Shown: in pieces, positions 46,750-53,554 of the stretch
Layout: each line of letters starts with the position of its first letter
Numbering within the stretch: the stretch's first letter is position 1
NCBI GenBank assembly: GCA_039812705.1
Contig: JBDIBA010000007.1
Location: 1 to 55,772, forward strand
Source of the DNA: JBDIBA01 sp039812705
GTDB lineage: Bacteria; Actinomycetota; Acidimicrobiia; Acidimicrobiales; JBBSGY01
Direction of reading: 5' to 3'
Length of the DNA stretch: 55,772 nucleotides
Program-made: the position numbers and the translations under genes
Notes under the pieces: model-generated
Database searches by the model: none
The model's input: the letters and a program-made list of their open reading frames with translations, nothing else
Told to the model about the DNA's origin: nothing

Positions 46750-46834
46750 GAGTGCAGAGCGTAGTGGCCACAAACCGCAGCTGGGCTGTTCGTCGCGCCG
46801 CTTCCCGGAAGGCCCAGGCGAGCGCCCGAGATCG

Positions 46835-47977
46835 CTAGATGCGGATTCCCATGAGCGCGGCAGGGGCTTTTGCGTTCTTGCCTCGCGCGGCAGCCTCGTC
46901 GATCAACTCCAAAGCAGCCGGTGTGTCCAAGTCGTTTGCCAGGACGGATCGAACGGGGTCAATTGCGCTGGCCTCGCCCATTTCATCTGTGCCACTACCC
47001 CTCAGTGATGCGGATCGCCACAAATCCAACCGTGCCGACGCGCGATCGAGCAGGGAATCGTTCCACTCCCACGATGAGCGGTAGTGGTGCGCCGCGACGG
47101 CTAGACGAATGACCGCCGGGTCGTACTTGGCCAACAAGTCGCGCGCAAACACCAGATTGCCCTTGGATTTGGACATCTTTTCGCCTTGGTAGCCAATGAG
47201 GCCGACGTGCATCCAGATACGTGACAGTTCGTGTCCCGTTGCCGCACGCGTTTGAGCAGATTCACACTCGTGATGCGGAAAGATGAGGTCGCTGCCGCCC
47301 CCGTGGATATCCAAAATGTGTCCGTCGAATTCGCGGTCGGCAAGCGCGGAACACTCAATGTGCCAACCCGGCCGACCATCGCCCCAAGGCGAAGACCATG
47401 ACGGCTCATCGTCTCGCGACGGCTGCCACAAGAGGAAATCAAGCGGATTGCGCTTGCCCGGTGTTTCGACGTCTCCACCGTTGTCACGCGCGAGTGGAAA
47501 CATCTCATCGACGCTGAGTCCAGAGATCTCGCCGAAGCGTTCATATGAGTCAACCGAAAAATAGAGCCGATCATCTAGATGGTAGGTGTGCCCGGCGTGT
47601 GTCAAACGCGCAATGAAATCAATTACGTCGTCAACTGCACCGGTAACGCGCGGCTCGCTGTCTGGAGGAAGTAGTCCGAGTGAAGCCATGTCGCTGCGGA
47701 ACGACGCGACCTCGCGGTCCCCAAGGTCTTTCCAGTCCGAACCATCGCGACGCGCACGCTCGAACAAGGGGTCATCAATGTCGGTGACGTTGCGCACCAT
47801 CAGCGTCTCTTGATCCTGATCAATCAGGACCCGGCGCAACACGTCGAAAGCCAGATAGGTAGCAACGTGGCCGATATGGGCAGCGTCATATGGCGTGATT
47901 CCACAGACGTAAAGTCGAACCACACCGCGCGCATCGAGCAGAACGGTCTCACGCGCGGCGGTGTCGTAGAGCCTCAT
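46835..47977 (-). CDS. mshC: Mycothiol ligase MshC (Cys:GlcN-Ins ligase)
   Basis: MshC joins cysteine to GlcN-inositol in mycothiol synthesis, the main actinobacterial thiol. It is related to cysteinyl-tRNA synthetase, but the VCGITPYDAAHIGHVATYLAFD region (in two blocks VCGITPYDAAHIGH and VATYLAFD) is the MshC form. KMSKSKGN is the second ATP motif, and zinc ligands appear in the Cys/His sites (ECSALAD, HHECE). At 380 residues it lacks the tRNA-binding C-terminal domains of CysS. The ATG overlaps the stop of the upstream gene (ATGA). A true CysS is less likely. Confidence 0.9.
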   Translation of the reverse strand: MRLYDTAARETVLLDARGVVRLYVCGITPYDAAHIGHVATYLAFDVLRRVLIDQDQETLMVRNVTDIDDPLFERARRDGSDWKDLGDREVASFRSDMASLGLLPPDSEPRVTGAVDDVIDFIARLTHAGHTYHLDDRLYFSVDSYERFGEISGLSVDEMFPLARDNGGDVETPGKRNPLDFLLWQPSRDDEPSWSSPWGDGRPGWHIECSALADREFDGHILDIHGGGSDLIFPHHECESAQTRAATGHELSRIWMHVGLIGYQGEKMSKSKGNLVFARDLLAKYDPAVIRLAVAAHHYRSSWEWNDSLLDRASARLDLWRSASLRGSGTDEMGEASAIDPVRSVLANDLDTPAALELIDEAAARGKNAKAPAALMGIRI

Positions 47978-48792
47978 GCGTCAATCGTCCTGTGACCAAG
48001 GTCTTGCACGACCTTGTTTCCCAATGTTCGCGTTGCGCCGCGGTTGATTGCGCCAGCAGCACCCGCACCAACAAGAAAAGGCGCCACCGAAGAAACATTT
48101 CGCGCTGCACGTGCAATCAACTTGCGACGCACGAGGTTGACTAGCTGACCGCGGGCACCGCGATGCGCAGCGTCCTTCAAACCCTGGTCAAGTTGATCGA
48201 CCCTGATTCCCCGCTGGTCGGCCCACGCCGCGAGAATCGCGCGGCCGCGCTCGTCCATTGTTCCCGTGATGGGGTGGCCGTAAATAACGTGCAATTCAGC
48301 GACCATCTTCATTTCGATCGCGCTGATCACCAACGTCTCGACAAGGATTTCGGCCGGCAGCATCAACCACGTAGGAGGTGCCACCCACTGCGCGCTTGCA
48401 ACGCCGCCCACCAGCGCACCAACGGCTGCACTTTGTCGGCTCGACTTCTTGATCTGATAAGCCGCGAGGGAGTCGCCGCTCATTCCACCCGAACGCTGCC
48501 TCATGGTTTCGAGGTCGCTCACCGGAATGCGCGGTGCGATCTTTGCAAGAACGTCGGCAATACCCTGGCCGCTGATGGTGACGCCCTTGCGAGACATCTT
48601 CACCGAACGACGAATTACCGACACAAGGCGCTTGAACAAGTCCTTATCGATGTTGCCCGCCGCCGCAGTTGAAATGAGGTTGGCAATCTCGTCAACCGAG
48701 TGACCGTTTTGGTCCTGAGAACTGAGATTCGCACCGCGTGTTGCGACCGCATTATGTGTGCGTTCTGATTTGCCTCGGTTAAACAAGCCCAT
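47974..48792 (-). CDS. Hypothetical protein, weakly EcsC-like
   Basis: This 272-residue protein has a hydrophobic Gly/Ala-rich core (about residues 120-165: AVGALVGGVASAQWVAPPTW, then LMLPAEILVETLVISAIEM) followed by VAELHVIYGHP. The end shows APFLVGAGAAGAINRGATRTLG. The pattern recalls EcsC-type proteins of unknown role, but I am not sure. I pick the ATG at 48790-48792 because TAGCGT lies seven bases before it; a GTG three codons upstream also exists. It is translationally coupled to mshC. fabI diverges from it. Confidence 0.65.
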   Translation of the reverse strand: MGLFNRGKSERTHNAVATRGANLSSQDQNGHSVDEIANLISTAAAGNIDKDLFKRLVSVIRRSVKMSRKGVTISGQGIADVLAKIAPRIPVSDLETMRQRSGGMSGDSLAAYQIKKSSRQSAAVGALVGGVASAQWVAPPTWLMLPAEILVETLVISAIEMKMVAELHVIYGHPITGTMDERGRAILAAWADQRGIRVDQLDQGLKDAAHRGARGQLVNLVRRKLIARAARNVSSVAPFLVGAGAAGAINRGATRTLGNKVVQDLGHRTIDA

Positions 48793-48805
48793 GTCGGTCA
48801 CGCTA
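48793..48805 (-). promoter_or_regulatory. Putative leaderless promoter of the EcsC-like–mshC pair
   Basis: TAGCGT (48800-48805, minus strand) is seven bases before the ATG. The same hexamer precedes pdxS. Confidence 0.4.
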
Positions 48806-48867
48806 GCGGTTCGCGGCTAGCTTCAAGCCTGCAAACTCACCCACGTTCATTAGACAGGGAGACGGTC

Positions 48868-49641
48868 ATGGGAATTCTCGACGGCAAACGACTTTTGATC
48901 ACAGGTGTCCTCACCGATGACTCCCTTGCGTTCGCCGCGGCGCAACAAGCGCAAGCCGAAGGCGCCGAGATCGTGCTGTCCGGCGCGGGACGTGCTCTTT
49001 CCCTTACGCAGCGTGTTGCAAAGAAGCTAAAGGAAGAGCCGGAAGTTCTAGAGCTCGACGTCACGAATGCTGAACACTTGTCGGCCGCGCGTGAAGCACT
49101 CGACAAGAAGTGGGGCGGCTTGGATGGAGTGCTGCACGCGATTGCTTTTGCGCCCGCGACTGCCCTGGGTGGCAACTTCTTGGAAACTCCTTGGGAAGAC
49201 GTTTCAGCAAGCATGAACATCAGTGCCTACTCACTAAAGGCGTTGACCACTGCACTCGTTCCGCTTTTTGAGAAGTCCGGTGGTGGCTCCGTTGTCGGCC
49301 TGGACTTTGACGCAACGGTTGCATGGCCCGGTTACGACTGGATGGGTGTTGCAAAGGCTGCACTTGAATCGACTTCGCGCTATTTGGCGCGCGATCTTGG
49401 TTCTAAGAACATCAAAGTGAATCTGATTGCCGCTGGCCCCGTGCGCACGGTTGCCGCAAAATCCATTCCCGGGTTCTCACTCTTTGAAGACGTTTGGTCG
49501 GACCGCGCTCCCCTTGGCTGGGACAACAAAAATGCTGAGCCCGTCGGCAAAGCTTTCGCGGCGTTGATGAGCGACTTCTTCCCCGCCACCACCGGCGAGA
49601 TCATTCATGTCGACGGCGGCTTCCACGCAATGGGCGCTTAA
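48868..49641 (+). CDS. fabI: Enoyl-ACP reductase (FabI/InhA type)
   Basis: This NADH-dependent reductase completes each fatty-acid elongation cycle. The classic InhA-like N-terminus is MGILDGKRLLITGVLTDDSL, with the cofactor site; the catalytic Tyr and Lys lie in PGYDWMGVAKAALE; and GPVRTVAAKSIPGF covers the substrate loop. Length 257, close to mycobacterial InhA. The ATG has GGGAG eight bases upstream. It stands alone here; no fabG is adjacent. Confidence 0.95.
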   Translation: MGILDGKRLLITGVLTDDSLAFAAAQQAQAEGAEIVLSGAGRALSLTQRVAKKLKEEPEVLELDVTNAEHLSAAREALDKKWGGLDGVLHAIAFAPATALGGNFLETPWEDVSASMNISAYSLKALTTALVPLFEKSGGGSVVGLDFDATVAWPGYDWMGVAKAALESTSRYLARDLGSKNIKVNLIAAGPVRTVAAKSIPGFSLFEDVWSDRAPLGWDNKNAEPVGKAFAALMSDFFPATTGEIIHVDGGFHAMGA

Positions 49642-49700
49642 CCGCCTGTTGCTGCCCACTTGTCAGTGATTTTTGATTGCGCATGGGCTAAACCGTGCGC

Positions 49701-50156
49701 ATGTCTCTAACTCGCACAATCGCTAGGCCGCTTTTGGCTTCAGTCTTTCTTACGAGCAGTTTCGATGTGCTGCGCAATCCCGAACCGCGTGTTGAAATGG
49801 CCGAGCCTTTCCTCGACAAGGTGCGTGAAGTTGTTCCGAGCATTCCCGACAACGACACAGCTGTCCGTGCGAACGCCGTCATCCAAATTGCATGTGGCGT
49901 CATGCTCGCCAAAGGCATCGCCCCAAGGATCGCCGCACTGGTCCTCGCTGGAACCCTTGTTCCCACAACCGTGGCTGGACACCCTTTCTGGAAGATGCCA
50001 GCAGACAAGAAGCCGGCTCAAAAGATCCAGTTCCTCAAGAACCTCTCCATCATCGGCGGGCTGTTGGTTGCCTCGGCCGATACGGATGGAAAGCCGTCAC
50101 TGGCCTGGCGTGCCCAGCACATTCGCCGTCCCGACTGGGTGCCCGAAGTCGGATAA
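49701..50156 (+). CDS. DoxX family membrane protein
   Basis: DoxX-like proteins are small four-helix membrane proteins, some linked to redox or oxidative-stress functions. RPLLASVFLTSSFDVLRNPE at the start, RANAVIQIACGVMLAKGI in the second helix, VLAGTLVPTTVAGHPFW with the conserved HPFW, and a C-terminal KNLSIIGGLLVAS match the family. I use the ATG at 49701; a GTG two codons upstream is also open, and a TAAACC box lies six bases before the ATG. Length 151. Confidence 0.87.
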   Translation: MSLTRTIARPLLASVFLTSSFDVLRNPEPRVEMAEPFLDKVREVVPSIPDNDTAVRANAVIQIACGVMLAKGIAPRIAALVLAGTLVPTTVAGHPFWKMPADKKPAQKIQFLKNLSIIGGLLVASADTDGKPSLAWRAQHIRRPDWVPEVG

Positions 50157-50224
50157 TCCGGACATCTTTGAAAAGAAAACGCCCAAGATGTTTAGGACGC
50201 GGCGAGTCGGGAAGGGACTGGGCC

Positions 50225-50368
50225 ATGGGTATTCAAGACAACCTCAACAATGCAAAAGACCAGGTCGAGCAGAAGACAGGCAAGGACTTCGACGACCCGG
50301 CACAGCGAGATGAAATGAAGAACCAGGCGCAAGAACAAATTAATAATTTGCGCAACAAGAACAACTAG
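50225..50368 (+). CDS. Very small hydrophilic protein (47 residues), CsbD/LEA-like style
   Basis: The reading frame MGIQDNLNNAKDQVEQKTGK, then DFDDPAQRDEMKNQAQEQIN, then NLRNKNN is all charged or amide residues with no hydrophobic core. It resembles small stress proteins of the CsbD or Rv0909-like kind, but I cannot assign it firmly. The ATG has AAGGG eight bases upstream, and a strong terminator follows 13 bases past the stop, so it looks like a real monocistronic gene. Confidence 0.7.
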   Translation: MGIQDNLNNAKDQVEQKTGKDFDDPAQRDEMKNQAQEQINNLRNKNN

Positions 50369-50376
50369 ATACCTAG

Positions 50377-50413
50377 AAAAAAGCCCGCACAATCGCTTGT
50401 GCGGGCTTTTTTT
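50377..50413 (+). terminator. Strong intrinsic terminator
   Basis: GCCCGCACAA (50383-50392), loop TCGC, TTGTGCGGGC (50397-50406), followed by seven T. A run of A precedes the stem, so it would also work on the minus strand. Confidence 0.95.
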
Positions 50414-50508
50414 GTGCCCGCGTTTTTGTGGGCGAGCCGTGCGGCTCGTAGTGCCGTCGGTTGCACAGCCGATGTTTGGTTAATGCCGCTGCGGGTACGA
50501 ATCCGTGC

Positions 50509-50667
50509 ATGGGAATTGATGACAAATCTCAAGAAGCAATGGGAAAAATTAAGGAAAAGGTCGGCAGCAAGACCGATAATCCAGATCTCGAAGCCGAGGG
50601 CCAAGGCGATCAAGTCGAAGGCAAGGTCAAGGGCAAGGTCGACGACATTAAAGACAAGTTCGACTGA
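50509..50667 (+). CDS. CsbD family small stress protein
   Basis: This is a 52-residue protein. The blocks AMGKIKEKVGSKTDNPDLEA and EGQGDQVEGKVKGKVDDIKD are the CsbD signature (the L-E-A-E-G and D-Q-x-x-G-K patterns). CsbD proteins are induced by general stress in several bacteria; the molecular role is unknown. It starts like its upstream neighbour (MGI-D), has no obvious Shine-Dalgarno, and is followed by another terminator. Confidence 0.85.
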   Translation: MGIDDKSQEAMGKIKEKVGSKTDNPDLEAEGQGDQVEGKVKGKVDDIKDKFD

Positions 50668-50686
50668 TCAATTAGGTCCAATATCC

Positions 50687-50700
50687 ACCAAATATTTGGT
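50687..50700. repeat. 14-base perfect palindrome ACCAAATATTTGGT
   Basis: This A/T-rich palindrome lies between the csbD stop and its terminator. With no loop it is more like a protein-binding site than an RNA hairpin. Role unknown. Confidence 0.4.
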
Positions 50701-50703
50701 TGC

Positions 50704-50733
50704 GAAACCCCGGTCCGCACGGCCGGGGTTTTC
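50704..50733 (+). terminator. Intrinsic terminator after csbD
   Basis: AAACCCCGG (50705-50713), a nine-base loop, then CCGGGGTTTT (50723-50732). The stem is GC-rich and flanked by A and T runs, so it is probably bidirectional. Confidence 0.85.
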
Positions 50734-50802
50734 GTTTGCCCGGGTGCGCAACACGGCGGCGATCGCTGACAGAAAACTGCCCAGGATTTTGCCAAAGGTG
50801 GT

Positions 50803-50839
50803 TAGTTTTAACTACTAAACACCTCTAAACTCCCCCAAA
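50803..50839 (+). promoter_or_regulatory. Putative promoter and palindrome of the antiporter gene
   Basis: TAAACT (50826-50831) lies eight bases before the GTG start, in the leaderless arrangement. A 12-base palindrome TAGTTTTAACTA (50803-50814) sits where a -35 region or an operator would be. Confidence 0.4.
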
Positions 50840-52981
50840 GTGGACATATCCCTCACCTCGGTACTCGCGCTCTTTTCCCTCCTGATCCTTTCTTCGGGCC
50901 TTTACTTTTTGGCCGCACGGATCAAAGTTCCGTACACAGTTCTTTTGGTGCTTGTCGGCATGGGATTGGCCGCAGTCATCAACATTCCTGTCCTCGAACC
51001 CACCCTGGGCTTCATCGATGACATAAAGCTGACGCCAGAGCTTCTGTTCTACGTGTTCTTGCCCATCCTCATCTTCGAGTCCGGCTTCAACACAAACATT
51101 CGCAAGCTCCTAACCAGCGTTTGGACCATCTCGCTGCTATCGGTCGTCGGTCTGTTGATCTCGGCTTTCGCGATTGCCGGCGCACTGTTTTTCGTGTTGC
51201 CCATGTTTGGTGTTCACATTCCGTTTGTCGTTGCCCTGCTGTTCGGTTCAATCATTTCGGCAACAGACCCTGTGGCCGTGCTCTCACTGTTCAAGCAGGT
51301 TGGTGCGCCGCGCCGCCTGTCAATCATTTTTGAAGGCGAGAGTCTTTTCAATGACGGCACGGCGGTTGCACTGTTCTTGGTCATCTTGGGCATCGCCACA
51401 GATGGTTTCCACGGCGCACTCACCGTTGTTGAAGGCACCGGCCTTTTCTTGGCGATGGTTGCCGGCGGTATCGCAATCGGTCTTCTCGCAGGCGTGTTGT
51501 TCAGCTCTTTGCTGCGCAAGGCCAGCGGTTCAGATGCCGTTATCGCAACGATTTTGCTCATCTCGGCTCACGCGGTCTTTGTTGGCTGTGAGCTCATCAA
51601 CGAGCTTCACTTTGCGGGACTCCACGTTTCATCCATCATCGCGACCACCATCTGCTCGCTGTTCCTCGGCAACTATGCGCGCCACCTTCTCACCCATGAC
51701 GTTGACCACTACGTCCACAAGGCTGTTGAGCACGGGGCGTTTATGGCCAACTCGCTGGTGTTCATCCTGTCGGGACTGCTCTTTGCAAGCTCCAACGTGC
51801 CCGTTGCCAAGCTATGGCTCCCCGCGCTTGTCACGGTGTTCGTCGTAGCTGCCTGCCGCGTTATCTCGGTCTTCCTCGTCACCACTTCAATCAACAAGTT
51901 CATTCCAAAAGAACGCATTGAAAGATCTTGGGAATTGCTGTTGTCTTGGGCAAGCATTCGCGGGGCGTTGGCCATCATTGTCGCGCTGCTGATTCCAAAA
52001 GATCTGACCGTCGAAGGTTGGAACCTTCCCTACAGCGTTCACGAACTTGTGTTGGCACTGACGATTGGCTGCATTCTCGCCACAATGTTCATCAAGGCCC
52101 CATTGGTCAGCTACTTCATCCGCAAGATGGGCATCGACCGTCCGTCGCCTTTGCAAATTGCAAACAGCCTCGACGCTCGCATGTTGCAGTTGCGCAATGA
52201 GAGCCGTCACCTTGACGACCAACGTATTCGCACCACCGGAAACTGGCACGCATCTGCCAGCGCCCACCTGGCTGCACGCGTTGACCAGCTGACGGCCGAG
52301 CGCGACGCGTTTGCCAAGAAGCACGGAACTGAAGTTTTTGAGTCCTCTCTCTTGCTCAAGGCCGTGTCGCTTCAACGCAGCGAGGCCCGCGAACTATTCC
52401 GAAACGGCGAAGTTGACGAAACGGTCTATCGCCGCATTCTCGGAATCCTCAACCTGCAAATTGAAGCTATTGAATACGGTCACTTTGCCGAGATGGACTC
52501 CGAGGTTCACATGGACCGCAAGGACGTCTTCGACCGGTTCATGGAATCCGTCTCCCACTTCAAATGGACGAGCCCGGCGGACGAGAAGTCGATTTCGTCT
52601 CGATACCAGTACCACCGCGCGCAGATCCTCTTGACGGAGTACGTGCTCACTCAGCTACGCACCATCCACCACCAACACGACAACCCCGTCTTTTTGCCCT
52701 CGGTGTACCAGAAGGTCACCGAGCAGTTTGAGGGTTACTACGCAGACCACCGTCGCAAGCTGGAGGCGCTGTCCAACTACGACGACCCAGCCCTGCTTGA
52801 GGTTGCTGCCGAGCTGGCGGTTCGCAAGCTTCGTGCTTCGCACGACCAAGCGCTCCGCGACATCCGACACCGCGGTGTTGCTGAGGACCTCGTTGACATC
52901 ACCGACGAATCCGTCGAACAACGATCGGCAAACAAATCGAGCCGCTTGCGTCGCCAGTCAGAGTCGCCCAAGGTCGGCTAA
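50840..52981 (+). CDS. Na+/H+ antiporter, CPA1 (NhaP/NHE-like)
   Basis: This inner-membrane cation/proton exchanger has about 12 hydrophobic segments in residues 1-420. The ion-binding motif SATDPVAVLSL and the FEGESLFNDGTAVALF block are typical of CPA1, as is SWASIRGALAIIVALL. A long cytoplasmic C-terminal part (about 440-713) is charged and helical, probably regulatory. The start is GTG, with a TAAACT box ahead and no Shine-Dalgarno. Substrate preference (Na+ or K+) is not readable. The last chromosome-type gene before the tRNA junction. Confidence 0.92.
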   Translation: MDISLTSVLALFSLLILSSGLYFLAARIKVPYTVLLVLVGMGLAAVINIPVLEPTLGFIDDIKLTPELLFYVFLPILIFESGFNTNIRKLLTSVWTISLLSVVGLLISAFAIAGALFFVLPMFGVHIPFVVALLFGSIISATDPVAVLSLFKQVGAPRRLSIIFEGESLFNDGTAVALFLVILGIATDGFHGALTVVEGTGLFLAMVAGGIAIGLLAGVLFSSLLRKASGSDAVIATILLISAHAVFVGCELINELHFAGLHVSSIIATTICSLFLGNYARHLLTHDVDHYVHKAVEHGAFMANSLVFILSGLLFASSNVPVAKLWLPALVTVFVVAACRVISVFLVTTSINKFIPKERIERSWELLLSWASIRGALAIIVALLIPKDLTVEGWNLPYSVHELVLALTIGCILATMFIKAPLVSYFIRKMGIDRPSPLQIANSLDARMLQLRNESRHLDDQRIRTTGNWHASASAHLAARVDQLTAERDAFAKKHGTEVFESSLLLKAVSLQRSEARELFRNGEVDETVYRRILGILNLQIEAIEYGHFAEMDSEVHMDRKDVFDRFMESVSHFKWTSPADEKSISSRYQYHRAQILLTEYVLTQLRTIHHQHDNPVFLPSVYQKVTEQFEGYYADHRRKLEALSNYDDPALLEVAAELAVRKLRASHDQALRDIRHRGVAEDLVDITDESVEQRSANKSSRLRRQSESPKVG

Positions 52982-53049
52982 CCCCCCGACCCGCCGCGCC
53001 TGGCAAGATCGCCGATCGCCCAAGCGCCCAGCGCCCCATCGCCGAACCA

Positions 53050-53117
53050 AAACTGTTACGTAAACGTCGTGATTTGCGCTCGAAACGGCGCAAATCACGA
53101 CACTTTCGTAACAGTTT
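53050..53117. repeat. 68-base near-perfect hairpin beside the tRNA-Val remnant
   Basis: The outer arms AAACTGTTACG (53050-53060) and CGTAACAGTTT (53107-53117) pair perfectly. The inner arms GTCGTGATTTGCGC (53066-53079) and GCGCAAATCACGAC (53088-53101) pair perfectly. They are separated by a symmetric 5x5 internal loop and closed by TCGAAACG. It begins 18 bases past the tRNA 3' end (minus strand) and may be a tRNA terminator, a REP/MITE-like repeat or a recombination site. Confidence 0.9.
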
Positions 53118-53135
53118 CGCGAGTCACGAGATCGC

Positions 53136-53179
53136 GGTGGGCGTAACAGGACTCGAACCTGTGACCTCTGCCGTGTGAA
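53136..53179 (-). tRNA. tRNA-Val(CAC), 3' half only (att-site remnant)
   Basis: On the minus strand the order is anticodon loop TTCACAC (anticodon CAC), stem GGCAG, variable AGGTC, T-arm ACAGG-TTCGAGT-CCTGT, acceptor TACGCCC and ACC. The 5' half is missing: the bases that should be CTGCC, followed by the D-arm, are replaced by unrelated coding sequence starting at 53180. The break falls precisely at the edge of the anticodon loop, a known integration point for tyrosine integrases. Confidence 0.85.
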
Positions 53180-53537
53180 AGTACACATCGAGCCTTTCAC
53201 CTCCGACGCCGTCCACCTCGACATGCTGTTTTCAATGCTGGCACCCGGTTTGGCGCTAATCGACAAGGATCGCTTGCCTGAGACGCTGCAGCGTTTCTTG
53301 CTTCGGCTCGACATCCAGTTAATACCTGCCGACCCCAATGAAGCTGCCTTCTGGGGTTGCAACGTAGTAGCACTCGGGAACGATCGCATATTGTCGTCAA
53401 TCCATGCGATCGCCACCAACCAGCGGCTCAGGGCGAATGGATTGGACGTTCTCGATCCCGATTTGTCCGTTTTCGCTGCCGACGGCGGCAGCGCTCGATG
53501 CCTCACGATGCCACTAGCCCGCGTTAGTCAGCCCTAA
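53175..53537 (+). pseudogene. Amidinotransferase/DDAH-like, C-terminal half
   Basis: The frame matches the C-terminal part of guanidino-group-modifying enzymes (dimethylargininase/amidinotransferase fold). DAVHLDMLFSMLAPGLALID carries the catalytic His, WGCNVVALGNDRIL follows, and GGSARCLTMPLARV carries the catalytic Cys. About the first half of the protein is missing. The only possible start is a GTG lying within the tRNA remnant (its complement is the CAC anticodon), so the gene was cut at the junction and is very unlikely to be active. Confidence 0.8.
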
Positions 53538-53554
53538 CTAGAAAGCACCACCTG

